DNA from: Odontesthes bonariensis | Taxonomy: Eukaryota; Chordata; Actinopteri; Atheriniformes; Atherinopsidae | Assembly: GCF_027942865.1 (NCBI RefSeq) | Contig: NC_134526.1 | Coordinates: forward strand, 5,169,784 to 5,233,783 | Direction of reading: 5' to 3' | DNA length: 64,000 bases | In this document: piece after piece, positions 1 to 10,602 of the stretch | Position numbering within the stretch: position 1 is the stretch's first letter | Layout of the letters: every line of letters starts with the position of its first letter | Made by a program: the position numbers and the translations under genes | Notes under the pieces: model-generated | Told to the model about the DNA's origin: nothing | Database searches by the model: none | What the model saw: only the letters and a program-made list of their open reading frames with translations

Positions 1-660
1 AGGAAGTGACGTCGACGCAGCTTTAGCAGCAGAGAAGCTATCAGGCTTGTGTTGATGATAATAAACTCCTGGACTATGTACAAACTTCCAAATGCATCGT
101 TTTGTGAGTACAGACCATATTTGTACTACTGTAGAAGTTTAGTGTCATGGCATGTGATTTTAGTGTGGTAATTTTGGAGATACTGCCAGGGTCCATTAGC
201 GCTTGTACGAAGCTATCCGGGATAACTCAGTAACTCAGCTGATGTTCAGCCAATATCGGAAAAACTTCGGGTGGGCTACTTGGCTGGATATCACGGTTCA
301 AATGACCCCAGGGTGAATCTACTCCGAACTATCACTTTAAATAAAGACGATGCCTACTCTAGATTATTTCCCTCGTCGCTTTGGCGCCCCCTGCAGTGCA
401 GTTCCCACTGCAGCAGCCTAAAACCGCTAAATATTGGGTTACACAGGGCCTCCTGTCCCAGCTGTCAACGCCACGCAGACGTATATTTATAGTGTCAGTA
501 TCCCGCCGCTCTGTCACGCTCACACAGGGTCACCTCTGTCTGAATTAGCCCCCCCCCACCTCCCCACTGTTTGAATTGTTGGAGCTGTGTGGGTGCACAG
601 GGGTCGGTGCAGGACTCTGATAGAGAAGCCGTGATCTGGTTTTACATCTGGAGCTGATCC
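1..660. other. No gene recognised; probable old repeat
   Basis: No splice-supported or family-like reading frame was found. The longest frame, about 73 codons at 271-492, has no recognisable domain. A C-rich run lies near 549-562. The first 300 bases have the look of a decayed fish DNA transposon, but I see no terminal repeats inside the window, so this is only an impression. Confidence 0.3.
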
Positions 661-677
661 CTGTTACAGCCCAACAT

Positions 678-1677
678 TTATTTATTTATTTTTAAACTTT
701 ATTAACAATAATATACATAACAAAACTGTTTAGCCAGGGGAAGAAAAAAAATATAAAAGTATAAATGTACAAAGAAACGTATAGAAACATCATGCATATA
801 AATTGCATCACTGTAGAGAAAAACATTATTTAAATAAAACTTTTTCCAAATATAAAGTTTGTTTTTAAAGCCTTGGGCATTTCTAGACCATTGATGTCGG
901 TACTGTATTGATATAGTTCTTTTAAAAAAAGCGTAAAATTTGGTTTGCTGTCAGTCCATTTCCTTTTGTGGATATAAAATTCACCTGAAAATAAAACAAG
1001 TTGTGCAAAAAAAAAAAAATTAAATCCTTTTCCGTACCGAATGTCCAGTTTTCTTTTCAATAAAATTTTGTACATTCAACCAAAACATTTGACAATATAA
1101 ACAGTGAAAAAATAAATAGAATAGAAATAGAATAGAAAAATACTTTAGTCATCCCCCAATGGGGCAAATTCAAATTAGTCAAGTAGCTCAAAAAAATTAT
1201 GAATATTTACAATGATTGTATATTAACAACAACAATAATAATACCAATTCTAGTAAACATACTACTACTATCTAATAATAATAATAATGAATAAATAAAC
1301 AAATAAAAACAAAAAATAAATAAATAATACAAATTTTAAAAATTAAAATAAAATAAAAAATTAAATTAAAATAAAATAAAAAATAAAATAAAATAAATGT
1401 TCAATAGATTCATCATACAAGCCACAGAAATCACAAGAGTACTCAATATCAAGTTTAAATCTTTCAAAGGTTTTTTTTGCTGGATATATTTTGTGTATAA
1501 TTTTGAAAGACACTTCCTTGATCTTATTGTTTAGACAGAATTTATTCCTGATCAACCACTTTTTTTTCCATTCCACATCTCTATAAAGAGATTTCCAAAG
1601 AAAATTAGCACAAGGAATTGTTACATTTACCAAAAGATTTCTAATATTTTTATTTGTACATTTGTTAATTGTGATAT
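678..1677 (-). mobile_element. 5'-truncated L1-like LINE with target-site duplication
   Basis: Two minus-strand frames (1361-1633 and 830-1075) read like the C-terminal part of an L1/Tx1-type ORF2. The first has the zinc-knuckle-like stretch CDFCGLYDESIEHLF and the preceding KEVSFKIIHKIYPAKKTF. The second reads like the extreme C-terminus (FYIHKRKWTDSKP). The 3' end faces left, where an A-rich tail (T-rich on the plus strand, about 678-700) abuts the flank. A near-perfect 17-bp direct repeat, CTGTTACAGCCCAACAT at 661-677 and CTGTTACAGTCCAACAT at 1678-1694, brackets it, as expected for target-primed insertion. The coding region is broken and cannot be active. Confidence 0.75.
1095..1385 (-). 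mobile_element. Second retroelement 3' end nested in the LINE
   Basis: AT-rich insert that separates the two coding pieces of the surrounding LINE. It carries the motif common in fish non-LTR 3' ends: on the minus strand it reads CCCCATTGGGGGATGACTAA followed by a TATTCTATT-type repeat tail near 1100-1170. The rest, to about 1385, is AATAA-type low-complexity sequence. Exact ends are uncertain. Confidence 0.5.
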
Positions 1678-1716
1678 CTGTTACAGTCCAACATGTCGTC
1701 TAACAGCTCGTGATGT

Positions 1717-2381
1717 TTAAAGGGACAGTTCGCCTCTTTTGACATGAAGCTGTATGACATCCCATATCAGCAACATCATTTATGAACATCTTCTTACCCC
1801 CTGCTGCGTCCTGTGAGCAGAGTTCCAGCCTCGTTTTGGTGTTGATGAAGGTAGTCCGGCTAGTTGGCTGGGGTTTAAAAAATAAAGCGTTTTGCTTCTC
1901 AAAACAATATGCGTTCAAAAGAGTAATACATTTGCATCACAAAATGGTTCTCCAGGAAAAAGTCAGACCTCACAATCGCTTGGCCCTATTTTCTCTCCCT
2001 TCGTATCACTGCCTGCTGCCGACAGCCGACAGCCGCGCCTGTTACGGTGTTTGCTGCTCGGTCTGCGCTTCGGTCTGCACAGCAGGCAGTGATACAAAGG
2101 GAGAGAAAATAGGGCCAAGCGATTGTGAGGTCTGACTTTTTCCTGGAGAACGATTTCGTGATGCAAATGTATTACTCTTTTGAACGCATATTGTTCTGAG
2201 AAGCAAAACTCTTTATTTTTTAAACACCAGCCAACTAGCCGGACTACCTTCATCAACACCAAAACGAGGCTGGAACTCTGCTCACAGGACGCAGCAGGGG
2301 GTAAGAAGATGTTCATAAATGATGTTGCTGATATGGGATGTCACACAGCTTCATGTCAAAAGAGGCGAACTGTCCCTTTAA
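1717..2381. mobile_element. Palindromic TTAA-flanked MITE, copy 1
   Basis: A 665-bp near-perfect palindrome. Both ends read TTAAAGGGACAGTTCGCC inward. The arms are about 300 bp each and a loop of roughly 60 bp sits near 2030-2090. TTAA at both borders points to a piggyBac or Kolobok-type target. It has no transposase. The short frames on both strands are mirror images of each other and not genes. Related copies lie at 28766-29411 and 44086-44483. Confidence 0.85.
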
Positions 2382-2473
2382 GTTGTTTCCTTCTCAGTCA
2401 ACAGGAGGTAAACAGGATAAAATGTCCGCCCTCGTCCTCTCTAACCGCCTCTTCCTCCCATGGTGTTGAACAG

Positions 2474-2796
2474 ATGAGGCGCTGCGGCTGCACGGCGGCC
2501 CGCCCAGGAACTCCTACATGGAGCAGAGCTTTCACGGCCTGAACCCGGTGCTGCGGCTGCCGGTGAGCCTGGGCGCCGTGGAGGAGGCCGAGGCCAACGC
2601 CGGGCTGACGGGGGCGCCGCTGCGCCGCTGGCTGGACGGACTCCTGGAGGGCCACTGGTCGGCCTCGGACGTCTGCTCGCTGGGCCCCAGCGCCTGTCCC
2701 GTCATGCAGCGCTGCCACCTCACGGCCTGGAGCTCCGCCAGCCCCGACCCCAAATCTGAACTGACCCGGCCGGGGCAGCACGGGCGCATCAGGTAG
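2474..2796 (+). CDS. Terminal coding exon of an unidentified gene
   Basis: GC-rich open frame unlike its AT-rich surroundings. It follows a pyrimidine-rich tract ending GTTGAACAG, a plausible splice acceptor, and reads in phase 1 for about 106 residues to a TAG at 2794-2796. The frame includes PPRNSYMEQSFHGLNPVL, then APLRRWLDGLLEGHWSASDV and CSLGPSACPVMQRCHL. I do not recognise the family. An internal Met (2518) could be an alternative start, but the coding-like sequence upstream of it favours an exon. No upstream exon is visible between here and the window start, so the rest of the gene would lie to the left. Codon bias toward C/G third positions supports real coding. Function is unknown. 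Confidence 0.5.
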
Positions 2797-2968
2797 CGGC
2801 CGGACGGACGCGGGGACAAATGAAGGAAGACTGTCTGATATTTATTTATTTAAAGTTTACGGGAGCGGAAGACTCTGGAGGAAACCCTCGCTCGGTCTTT
2901 CTGTGGGACGCTGCAGGCGCCGAGCGAACCGATGAATGTGAGAGGAAGAACTCTTTACCTCCAGCCGG

Positions 2969-3216
2969 GCGTCTCCCTGGGTCAGGGGCGCCTCACATTT
3001 ACAGACATTTACTCCTTCTCTAGGCCGGTCACTCAAAGAGTTTCCACATTTCTTACCTTTTAAACCGTCTAAATTCAGCCTTTCAAGGTGTTTTAATTCA
3101 GTCGTTGGAGGCTTACACATCCAGATTATACATATTCAGGTGTCCTAAATTCAAATAAATTCAGATTATTCTGCAGATGAGCAGTCGTTTCCGTCTGTGA
3201 GAGGATTCGGTGGTTC
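2969..3216. repeat. Tandem duplication, copy A (uninterrupted)
   Basis: About 248 bp, from GTCTCCCTGGGTCAGGGGCG to GAGAGGATTCGGTGGT, repeated at 3349-4396. This copy has no transposon and so shows the pre-insertion state of copy B. It lies in the presumed 3' untranslated or downstream region of the exon ending at 2796. Confidence 0.8.
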
Positions 3217-3305
3217 TTACAGAGAGAAAGGAGCTCCATGCTTCCTTACAGAGAGAAAGGAGCGCCATGCTTCCTTACAGAGAGAAAGGAGCTCCATGCT
3301 TCCTT
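3217..3305. repeat. Short tandem repeat, about 35-bp unit x 2.5-3
   Basis: Three near-identical units built around TTACAGAGAGAAAGGAGCTC followed by CATGCTTCC. It lies between the two copies of the larger tandem duplication. Confidence 0.8.
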
Positions 3306-3348
3306 AACGATCTCCTTTAGGAAACACCGGAGCGTCCTTAAGGGAGAG

Positions 3349-3844
3349 AAGTCTCCCTGGTTCAGGGGCGCCTCACATTGACAGACGGCAGCTGTGGCTG
3401 CTCCTTCTCTCGGCCCGGTGTAGGCACCAGATCGGCTCGGGGGTCCGTCGTGTGCTGATTACGTCACACAATATGGCTGTCCGCTTGAATGGGAGTACAT
3501 TGTGATTGGCTGTAGTAGCCATAGTAACCGTAACTAGGCGCTGTGCGTCGGAGAGTTTTTTTTTGCGGTCTTTCGGTGATCGGCAGCAGCTTTTACGAAG
3601 AAATTAAATATTTCCTACAGAATAGTGTGTACCACACCTTGACCACCACTAGCCCCAAAGCTTTAAGATCTAGTTTGTTTTGTTTAATCATTTTGGCCAC
3701 TTTGGTTCAGTCTGAAGAGAAGCTTCATTTAAGGTTTTGTGTGCTGAGCAGCAATAACCTCTGACTATATGCGTGTGGACTCCTGCACATAAATGTACAT
3801 AAACTTGTAAAAGTTGTTCTGTTGGATATGTGTGTATCTACATA

Positions 3845-3881
<37 letters not shown>

Positions 3882-4396
3882 GTCTAGGAAAATAAGACAA
3901 AAACACACACTGAAAAAGTAGCTTAAAGAAATGTCATCTATCTATCTATCTATCTGTCGTGAAAGTCGAACGCAACGAAGTTTGTCTGAGCCAATCTCAA
4001 CTTTTTCTTTATTAAAGATTTTTAACTAAATGTACAGAAACATGTGGCATGTATACACAAAGATAAATCGGGTTGTACATGTTCAAGGCACACATAAGGT
4101 TATAAGATGAAAGAAAAAACGAGCCAATCACAAAGTACTCCCATTCCAGCGTTCAGCCATATTATGTGACGTGTTCAACAGACGACGGACCCCGAGCCGA
4201 TCTGGAACCTACGCCGTCACTCAAAGAGTTTCCACATTTCTTACCGTCTAAATTCAGCCTTTCAAGGTGTTTTAATTCAGTCGTTGGAGGCTTACACATC
4301 CAGATTATACATATTCAGGTGTCCTAAATTCAAATAAATTCAGATTATTCTGCAGATGAGCAGTCGTTTCCGTCTGTGAGAGGATTCGGTGGTCCT
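3349..4396. repeat. Tandem duplication, copy B, split by a transposon
   Basis: Matches copy A over 3349-3420 and again over 4212-4396. The match is interrupted exactly by the element at 3421-4211. A 9-base deletion within the second half (TTACCGTCT for TTACC-TTTTAAA-CCGTCT) distinguishes it from copy A. Confidence 0.8.
3421..4211. mobile_element. Non-autonomous DNA transposon, about 95-bp inverted ends
   Basis: Ends are inverted repeats beginning TAGGCACCAGATCGGCTCGG (left) and, read inward from the right, TAGGTTCCAGATCGGCTCGG. Similarity runs about 95 bp inward to TGTGATTGGCT. The interior holds an (AT)n run (3849-3876) and a TATC run (about 3936-3955) and has no transposase. The target duplication is too short or degraded to assign a superfamily. 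Confidence 0.75.
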
Positions 4397-4399
4397 CAG

Positions 4400-5160
4400 T
4401 AACGTCATTTTACTGATAGTTACAGGAGTATTGATACAGCTGATCGTTAGGATGTCATTTCAAACTGAAAACAAAGCCTTATACGACATGCTGTGAACAA
4501 AAGCTCTGCGTCAGACTCTGATTCATCAAAGTAAGTCTTCTGACATCTTCTGTTGGTGATTCCATCTGAATTCTGCCCGTTTAAAGCAGAAGATTAATTA
4601 CTGAAAGATCAAATTAGGAGTAAATTCTTCCTTTAGTTTGAGAAAAAGACAATTTAAAGTCCTTCAGATCGGACAAGTTTGGTGAGCAAAGCTGCAAAAA
4701 ACACGAACAAAACGTCCATGACGTCACGAAATGCAAATTAAAGAAGCAGAAGCAGAGAAAACAGGTCCGTTTTCCTCCAGCAGGGGGCAGCATCACCCCT
4801 GAAAGTCATTCCATTTGCTTTGATTTACTTCTAATTGAATGTGGTGTGACAGGTTTGCTCCCAGAGATTTAAAAATGTGCTGACATTCCAGCATCGTCTC
4901 ATTATTCCTGGTTTGGTTGTTGGAGATGATGATCCTTAAAGTTAGTAGCAACCACACATGTTCTCATGCAGTCATTCCCAAATTCTCTTTTAGCATCAAC
5001 TTTAAAGTCAGAACTTATGCACAAACCATATTTATTCATTTATTTAAATTGCTTCTCTGTTGCCTTGAATTGCTTTTGTGCTTTTTTTCAGAAACGAAAC
5101 CTGAAGACTTAAAGACGAGACTGTTGGAATGATATAAATAACTGAGTTTGGAGATTAAAT
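4400..5160. other. No gene seen
   Basis: AT-rich sequence without a coding-like frame, clear transposon end or structured RNA. Short frames at 4614-4796 and 4917-5132 show no recognisable motif. Confidence 0.4.
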
Positions 5161-5164
5161 ATAC

Positions 5165-5960
5165 TTAAATATAGCAGAATTTAATATCCGTTTGCGCTCT
5201 CTCCTCAAAGCTTCACAAAGAAAAACCCTTTTTTCTTCAGGAATAGTTCTCCAGGCTTCTTGAAGGACGTCCCAAAGCTCTTCTTTGCATGTGGCCACAA
5301 TTTGGCCCCCAAAAATTATGACAACACCACGTTTTATTTGGCCTGTTCATTAACACTGCTCCATAGCAACCACCTTAACAACGGTACAAAACGTTTTATT
5401 GTCACATTTTTTTCAAGGAGATACTAAAATCTTCAGCGAAACTAATAAACGAAAGATGGTCTACATTCTCTGAACGAATATTCTGAAAATATTATGCATA
5501 GTTCTCGCTAGAAATGCCATCAAAATGCACACAAATGCTGATGCTTTCTTAAAATGTTATGTTTTTCACAGAAAAAAAAGGTCGACAGTCGGCCATTTCC
5601 TTTTTTTAGCTGAGGGAAAATTGATAGTCACGTGACCTGGTTGCAATGTAAATGAATAGGCCAAATAAAACGTGGTATTGTCACAATTTTAGGGGCCAAA
5701 TTGTGACAATACCACATTTTCCCTTGTGGACCAACGTAGCTATCACAGGTTTTTCTGTGACGCTGGGTTGGTTCTTTGGCACAGCTCAGCCTTTCCTCCC
5801 TGTTTCCCTTCCTTAAGAACGGCTTCTTGACAGCCACCCTTCCATGGAGCCCATTTCTGATGAGGCTTGGGCCAACAAAGCGCCTAAAGATCCAATTTAA
5901 AACTGCTTCTTTGCTAAGTTGTCTGCTCTGTGTGGACACAACACTGGTTCATCCCTTGAG
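5165..5960 (-). pseudogene. Tc1-like transposase remnant
   Basis: Minus-strand translation near 5720-5940 reads like a Tc1 transposase N-terminal DNA-binding region (LIRNGLHGRVAVKKPFLRKG). Near 5165-5290 it reads like the C-terminus (CKEELWDVLQEAWRTIP). The catalytic DDE core between them is missing and replaced by the insert at 5285-5722. It is a dead copy. Confidence 0.7.
5285..5722. mobile_element. MITE nested in the Tc1 remnant
   Basis: Inverted arms of about 65 bp. Near 5287-5352 the sequence runs through CACAATTTGGCCCC to CCACGTTTTATTTGGCCT. The complement of the same order occurs at 5648-5720. No coding capacity. Confidence 0.65.
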
Positions 5961-7168
5961 TTAGGAGCTGAAAACGAGTGAAAAAGCAGAAAATGTCCAA
6001 AGAAAAACTCTGAAAAACCTTCAGAAAGCTGGAGAACTATAGAATCTTTAAATTGTAGCCGTCGCATGTAGAAATGTTGAGTTGTTAAAAAGGTAAAAAA
6101 AGGTAAAGTATCACTGCCTGCCCCCAAAATCTGCCCTGAGGCCCCTGGATGTCTCACAGAGACAGTGGAGAGGTTTTTAGGATCATTCAGGGTAGTTCTG
6201 CAAAACACATGACTTTTTCTTTTTCCTTTCTAAATTCCACATGTGCAACGTGCCAACATTTAAGATCAACTCGTACCTAAGTTGCCGTGTGAACTGAACC
6301 CTCTCCCAACCAAACCGTGAAAATAAATAAAGTCCAGTACATTTTCTGTGTGCTTAGGATACTTAACCAGATCTTACAGACGCCACGGGCTTGATGGATC
6401 CATGATTTGAATGAAATCGAAATGATTAATCTTAATCCTTGGTGGTGTGATCCTCTGCAGGACAAAAAGATGACGCGTGAATGCAGAAATTAAATGAAAA
6501 ATCCCAAAATAGAACGCTGAATTGATGTCTTGCATTTATTTCTGCATAAACTCATATTTCTACTCGTCTCGGCTGTGTGAACCAGAGAGAAATCTAAAGG
6601 TCTGAAGCTCCTTGTGTTGTAACAGGTGCTAAAATAGAGAAATATATCAACATAAATGCATTTAATGTACATTTAGCCTAAATAAAAGTGACTCAATGGA
6701 CATTAATTCAAGACACTGAATAAATTAGATCCTTTTTTTCATGTATTTGTTTGAATTTTTCTGTCTTCCATAAACTCCACACTCAGTTATATTCCCCATC
6801 ACTCAGAAAATGAACAAATAAAACAAATTATACTTACTGACATTCAGCTGAACTGATTGAATTAACCCGACTGGAGGCTTTCAGGGTAAATCTGAGTGAA
6901 CTGGGACGGTCAGCGCTTCAAGTAAGAATAATTCATGCAGGACAGGTTTGAAAGAATTGGATATATCCTTTAAAATGTTAGACGCAGTGAACCCAAACGG
7001 CAAGAGGTACGAAAATATTTTATTGTTTTTAATCCTGGAGAAAATGGTCAAATTTCTAGTGAAATATTAATAATTCAAAGCCATTTTACATATTTTGTGT
7101 ATTTTTCATACAAATAGTGAAATTGTCAAAGTTTTGTTAATAAAAAAAGTAGAAAATAAAGATAAATA
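5961..7168. other. No gene seen
   Basis: AT-rich sequence. Frames of 60-100 codons at 5897-6208, 6277-6465 and 6490-6672 have no family-like motif or splice context. Treated as non-coding. Confidence 0.4.
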
Positions 7169-7696
7169 TTAGACGTCCAGATGTTTGGATGCAGCCGTGA
7201 TTATTTCTGAGGCTTTTATAAGACATTTCTATGGTATGAAAGTGTTGCTCAGAAGGGGAAAATCCCAGCTGAGAGGCTTCATTTGATGCTTTTTCAGCCT
7301 GTTTTTCTGTCTGTTCGTGACTGTTTTGTTGCTTTTCTTTATAGTCGTCTCTCTCTGGGAGTTGTGCTGTGCCTTAGTTGTTGCTCCTGTTCTAGGAAAC
7401 CCTCTGAAATGCCCAAAAATGTAAAAAAAGAAATAATTGTTGTCCGATGCCTCTGAAAATAAAACAGATCTCCCTTTATTTTGTGTCTGTGCTGCTTATT
7501 TGTGCATTTATGAGACGTTTACCAATGAAAATAAGTTTTTGTTTTCATTTTAAGCCTTTTTATTCAGTCAGGAGCAGTGGCTCTACTCTGTTGACCCGTG
7601 ATGTTTGGACTTAATCTAATTGAATCTAATGGTGGCAGCCTGAGATTGTCTCTGTAATAGAGCCACTACATCACAACATTTACATTTATCTGAGAC
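7169..7696. repeat. Block A of a long inverted duplication
   Basis: About 520 bp, from TTAGACGTCCAGATGTTTGG to TTTATCTGAGACTC, recurs at high identity as the reverse complement at 22808-23320. Here it is directly joined to block B at about 7696. In the other copy, A and B lie 7.4 kb apart. Confidence 0.85.
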
Positions 7697-8157
7697 TCCA
7701 ATGACACGGAATGTTCGTGTGCACAGAGGAGGCTCCAACTGACAGTGGAAGAATACAGAAAGATTCTTCAGAAAGAAAGTTTTTAACCTGTCACTGTTTC
7801 CAAAATATTTAAGCCACAGAAATAATTTTAGCATTAAAACGTAGGAAAATTTATCCTATTTCAGCCAATGTGACTTTCATAGCCTTCAGATCTTTACTTT
7901 TTGAATTAGAAGCCTCTGAATCATGGCAGTACCTTCCAACTGCCAATGCTTTTTGCATTTTTCTTCTCATTTCTGTAGTTTTGTGCCTTAATTCAGCTCT
8001 TCCAAAAATACATTTTAGGTATTTTGGAACTTCAGCAAATGACTTTCTACTAATTTTTCAAATTGTTCTACATTGTTTCTCTTCTTTCTGAATTTTTTCA
8101 CTTTTTGTTTTACATTTTTCTTCTCATTTCTGTAGTTTTGTGTCTTAATTCAGCTAG
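7697..8157. repeat. Block B, dispersed inverted repeat
   Basis: Begins TCCAATGACACGGAATGTTC. It is found as the reverse complement at 14843-15380, and its start is found again directly at 13216-13260. It contains an internal duplication: TTTCTGTAGTTTTGTGCCTT near 7969 and again near 8128. No coding frame of note. Confidence 0.8.
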
Positions 8158-8194
8158 TATATATATATAGCATATATACTTATATATATATATG

Positions 8195-8300
8195 CTCGTA
8201 TGGGTTCATATGTGTGTACAGATATGTGTGTGTATTTCTTTGATGTTGAGTAGATGGATGGTCAGCAGCCATCACTGAAACTTTTTTTATGCTTTTTCAG
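8195..8300. repeat. Block C, repeat shared with 15.62-15.72 kb
   Basis: Contains GTAGATGGATGGTCAGCAGC followed by CATCACTGAAACTT. It matches the reverse complement of 15620-15720. There it follows the LINE coding region, so it may be a LINE 3' untranslated fragment. An (AT)n stretch precedes it at about 8158-8195. Confidence 0.6.
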
Positions 8301-8336
8301 GGCTCTCAAGTTTTGAAGTGAGTTCAGAGTGAGATT

Positions 8337-8811
8337 TTACCAGCGGCAGCGGGGATTCGGTTGAGGTGGGGATGGATGTCTGACAAATGACACCTTGAAA
8401 CATTGTGGTTCCAAACCAGCCATTTTTACTGCCATGATTGATGACAGAGTGCCATCAAGTGCCAAACTGTTCCTTGTTTTGGTCTTGTTTAGTCCAACCA
8501 TGGAGAACACCCTCTCAGCGTCAGCGTTTGAATGTGGGAGCACAAGCGCTAATGCAGCTATCTTTGACAGCCTCCCAAACTGCTTCAAACCGGTCATCTT
8601 TGAAAAAAGAAACCGAGAGTGTCTATTACTCTAATGCTTAGCTTTTATTATTTCATATTAATTATATATGTCATGTGGTGCAAACTATTTCTTACCTTGC
8701 TCTTTGTTGAGGACATACTCCCCCAAAACTCCTCAACATTGAAGGTGGCGGGATCTTGGGGCATGGGGATGTCCATGAGTTGGTAGTCCAGGAACTCCTC
8801 ACTCAGTTTAT
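8337..8811 (-). pseudogene. hAT transposase C-terminal part, two intact exons
   Basis: Two minus-strand exons join in frame: 8696-8811 (FLDYQLMDIPMPQDPATF, then FNVEEFWGSM) and 8337-8597. The acceptor before the first is TTTTTTTTTAG. The intron between them has a GTAAGA donor and a CAAAG acceptor. The second exon carries the hAT dimerisation-domain signature LVLPHSNADAERVFSMVG followed by LNKTKTRNSL and ends at a TAA. There are no internal stops or frameshifts. No upstream exons (BED finger, catalytic core) are visible nearby. It is probably a fragment of a hAT transposase; a co-opted hAT-derived gene with exons further right is possible but not shown. Confidence 0.7.
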
Positions 8812-8934
8812 CTAAAAAAAAACCAAAAAAAAAACCCAACATGTGTGAAATGTGTGAAGAACTAATTAAGGATTTGTTTTGTGACCATGATCAAAACTGA
8901 ACTTAATACTTAAAGTATTAAATATGTGCAATCC

Positions 8935-9992
8935 AGTGGCGGCTGCTGACTTTTAAAACAGGGGAAGCCCATATTACGCGTATGACAGACTATCAAAACG
9001 CTTGGCTAAAAGCATGTCAACTACATTTGGTGTTGCTAACTGCTTAGCTGCGAGCATAGCCGCCATTGTGACAAAACTACTAGCTAACACGACAAACAAA
9101 TGCACAACAGGAATATGATTGACAAAACTTCTAAACAACAAGGATGTGTTTCTTATTTGCAGTGTAATATTTACAAAAGTTAATGTGTGTGAGGATGGAA
9201 ATGGAAACGATGGGAAATGAGTGAAACTCCGACAGCACTTTCACAGACAACCAGTCTCTTTCGTATCCGCTTTGGGACTGAAGTTCCAGCGTGCTTCTCC
9301 CTGCTTAAAAATTCGGCTGCCACAGAATCTCTCATGATGGACAAACACTGACTCCAATCATCACGACACAGCCCCTCATATTGACACGCCCACGTCTAAT
9401 CTACCCCCAGAGACGCCGAACAGCCTCGGAAGTGATGAGTTTTTGTCGATTTAGCCAATGATGACCTAGATTTGTAGAAAAAAACTTGACTCTCCCGCCC
9501 CCTCCTGAAGCCGGGCAGCCCTCGGCTCGGAAGCCCGGCTGTTAGCGGCGGCTTCATTACGTGATTTCCTCAGTGAACGGCGGCGATTTCAGAACAAATC
9601 ACTTCATTAAGCTACAGGACAACATGTTGTAGTTATGAAAGTAAATGCAGTATTGGGCATATCTTGTGTTTTGTGAATTTATCGTCAATTTAACATTGAA
9701 GATGTAGCAATTTCGCCAGAGAATGGGAGAGGCTGCCCGGCTTCCCGTGTTGTCTCTGAATAGCCGCGGGTGACTGACACCATAGCTGTCTTCTTCACTG
9801 CCTCCTCTACAGCCTCTTCTACTGTGTCCTCCACTACTGCCCTCTCCACAGTCTCCTTTTCTTGGCCTAATCTGGCCACCTTTTTAGGGAGCTGGGAGAA
9901 GCATTAAAGGATGCTTTTTTGCCTCTTCCCTGACATCTTTGAAGGCAAATGCAATAATTACTACTATGCATTTTCTGGATAAAATACAATGA
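8935..9992. other. Probable decayed DNA transposon; no gene
   Basis: Starts with CAGTGGCGGCTGCTGACTTT, which resembles a hAT-type terminus. The GC-rich segment at 9490-9600 (AAGCCGGGCAGCCCTCGGCT) could be its other subterminal region. The minus frame 9685-9879 (ending GQPLPFSGEIATSSMLN) is short and unassigned. Confidence 0.35.
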
Positions 9993-10377
9993 AATATTTG
10001 TCACACACACACACACACACACACCAGAGATGGAAATGAACTTTTTTGTAAATTTAAAAAACTACCTTCCACTACCAGCTACTTTTATACTCAAGCATTG
10101 ATGTGTGCATAACGTAAGTTCATTATTATGCCATACCAATAAGGCTAGGGGGATCTTAATCTTGCCTTGACTTTAGTTCATGTAAACACAAAACTAGCTC
10201 CTGCCTACCTTTCTTCTTGCACCAGAAAAATACTTTGACTGGATCTAAATAGATTTGTAGAAAGTGCACGGTTATATAGCCAATATTAATTGGTTCACAT
10301 CTGACTGGAATAACTGAACCCAATCTGCTGCTAACTGCTAACTTCCATCCCTGACACACACACACACACACACACAC
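9993..10377. repeat. Two (CA)n microsatellites
   Basis: (CA)n tracts at about 9993-10023 and 10354-10377. The sequence between them contains nothing recognisable. Confidence 0.8.
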
Positions 10378-10602
10378 TCGCTCCCACTCCTGCTCTGCCT
10401 GGACAAAATATTCATATACAGTATAAAAGAGACTATTCCACAGCAACAAATAAATGATGACTAGGGATGTCGAAATTTTAAAAAAGTCTTGACCGACCAC
10501 TGAGCCTCATTAGTCGATTAAAGTCGGTCACCGAAAATTCTATAAGTGCCATTTATGATATCTATGTCCTGTCGCGCGTCTTTCTCTGCCTCGTGGAACA
10601 AG

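Noticed and set aside
1700..2542. Several 66-127 codon frames on both strands (starting MNAYC or MNIFL)
   Set aside because: Mirror-image translations of a palindromic MITE. The same peptides recur at the other MITE copies.
8337..8641. Plus-strand frames opposite the hAT exon
   Set aside because: The minus strand carries the recognisable hAT dimerisation motif and splice sites; the plus frames have none.
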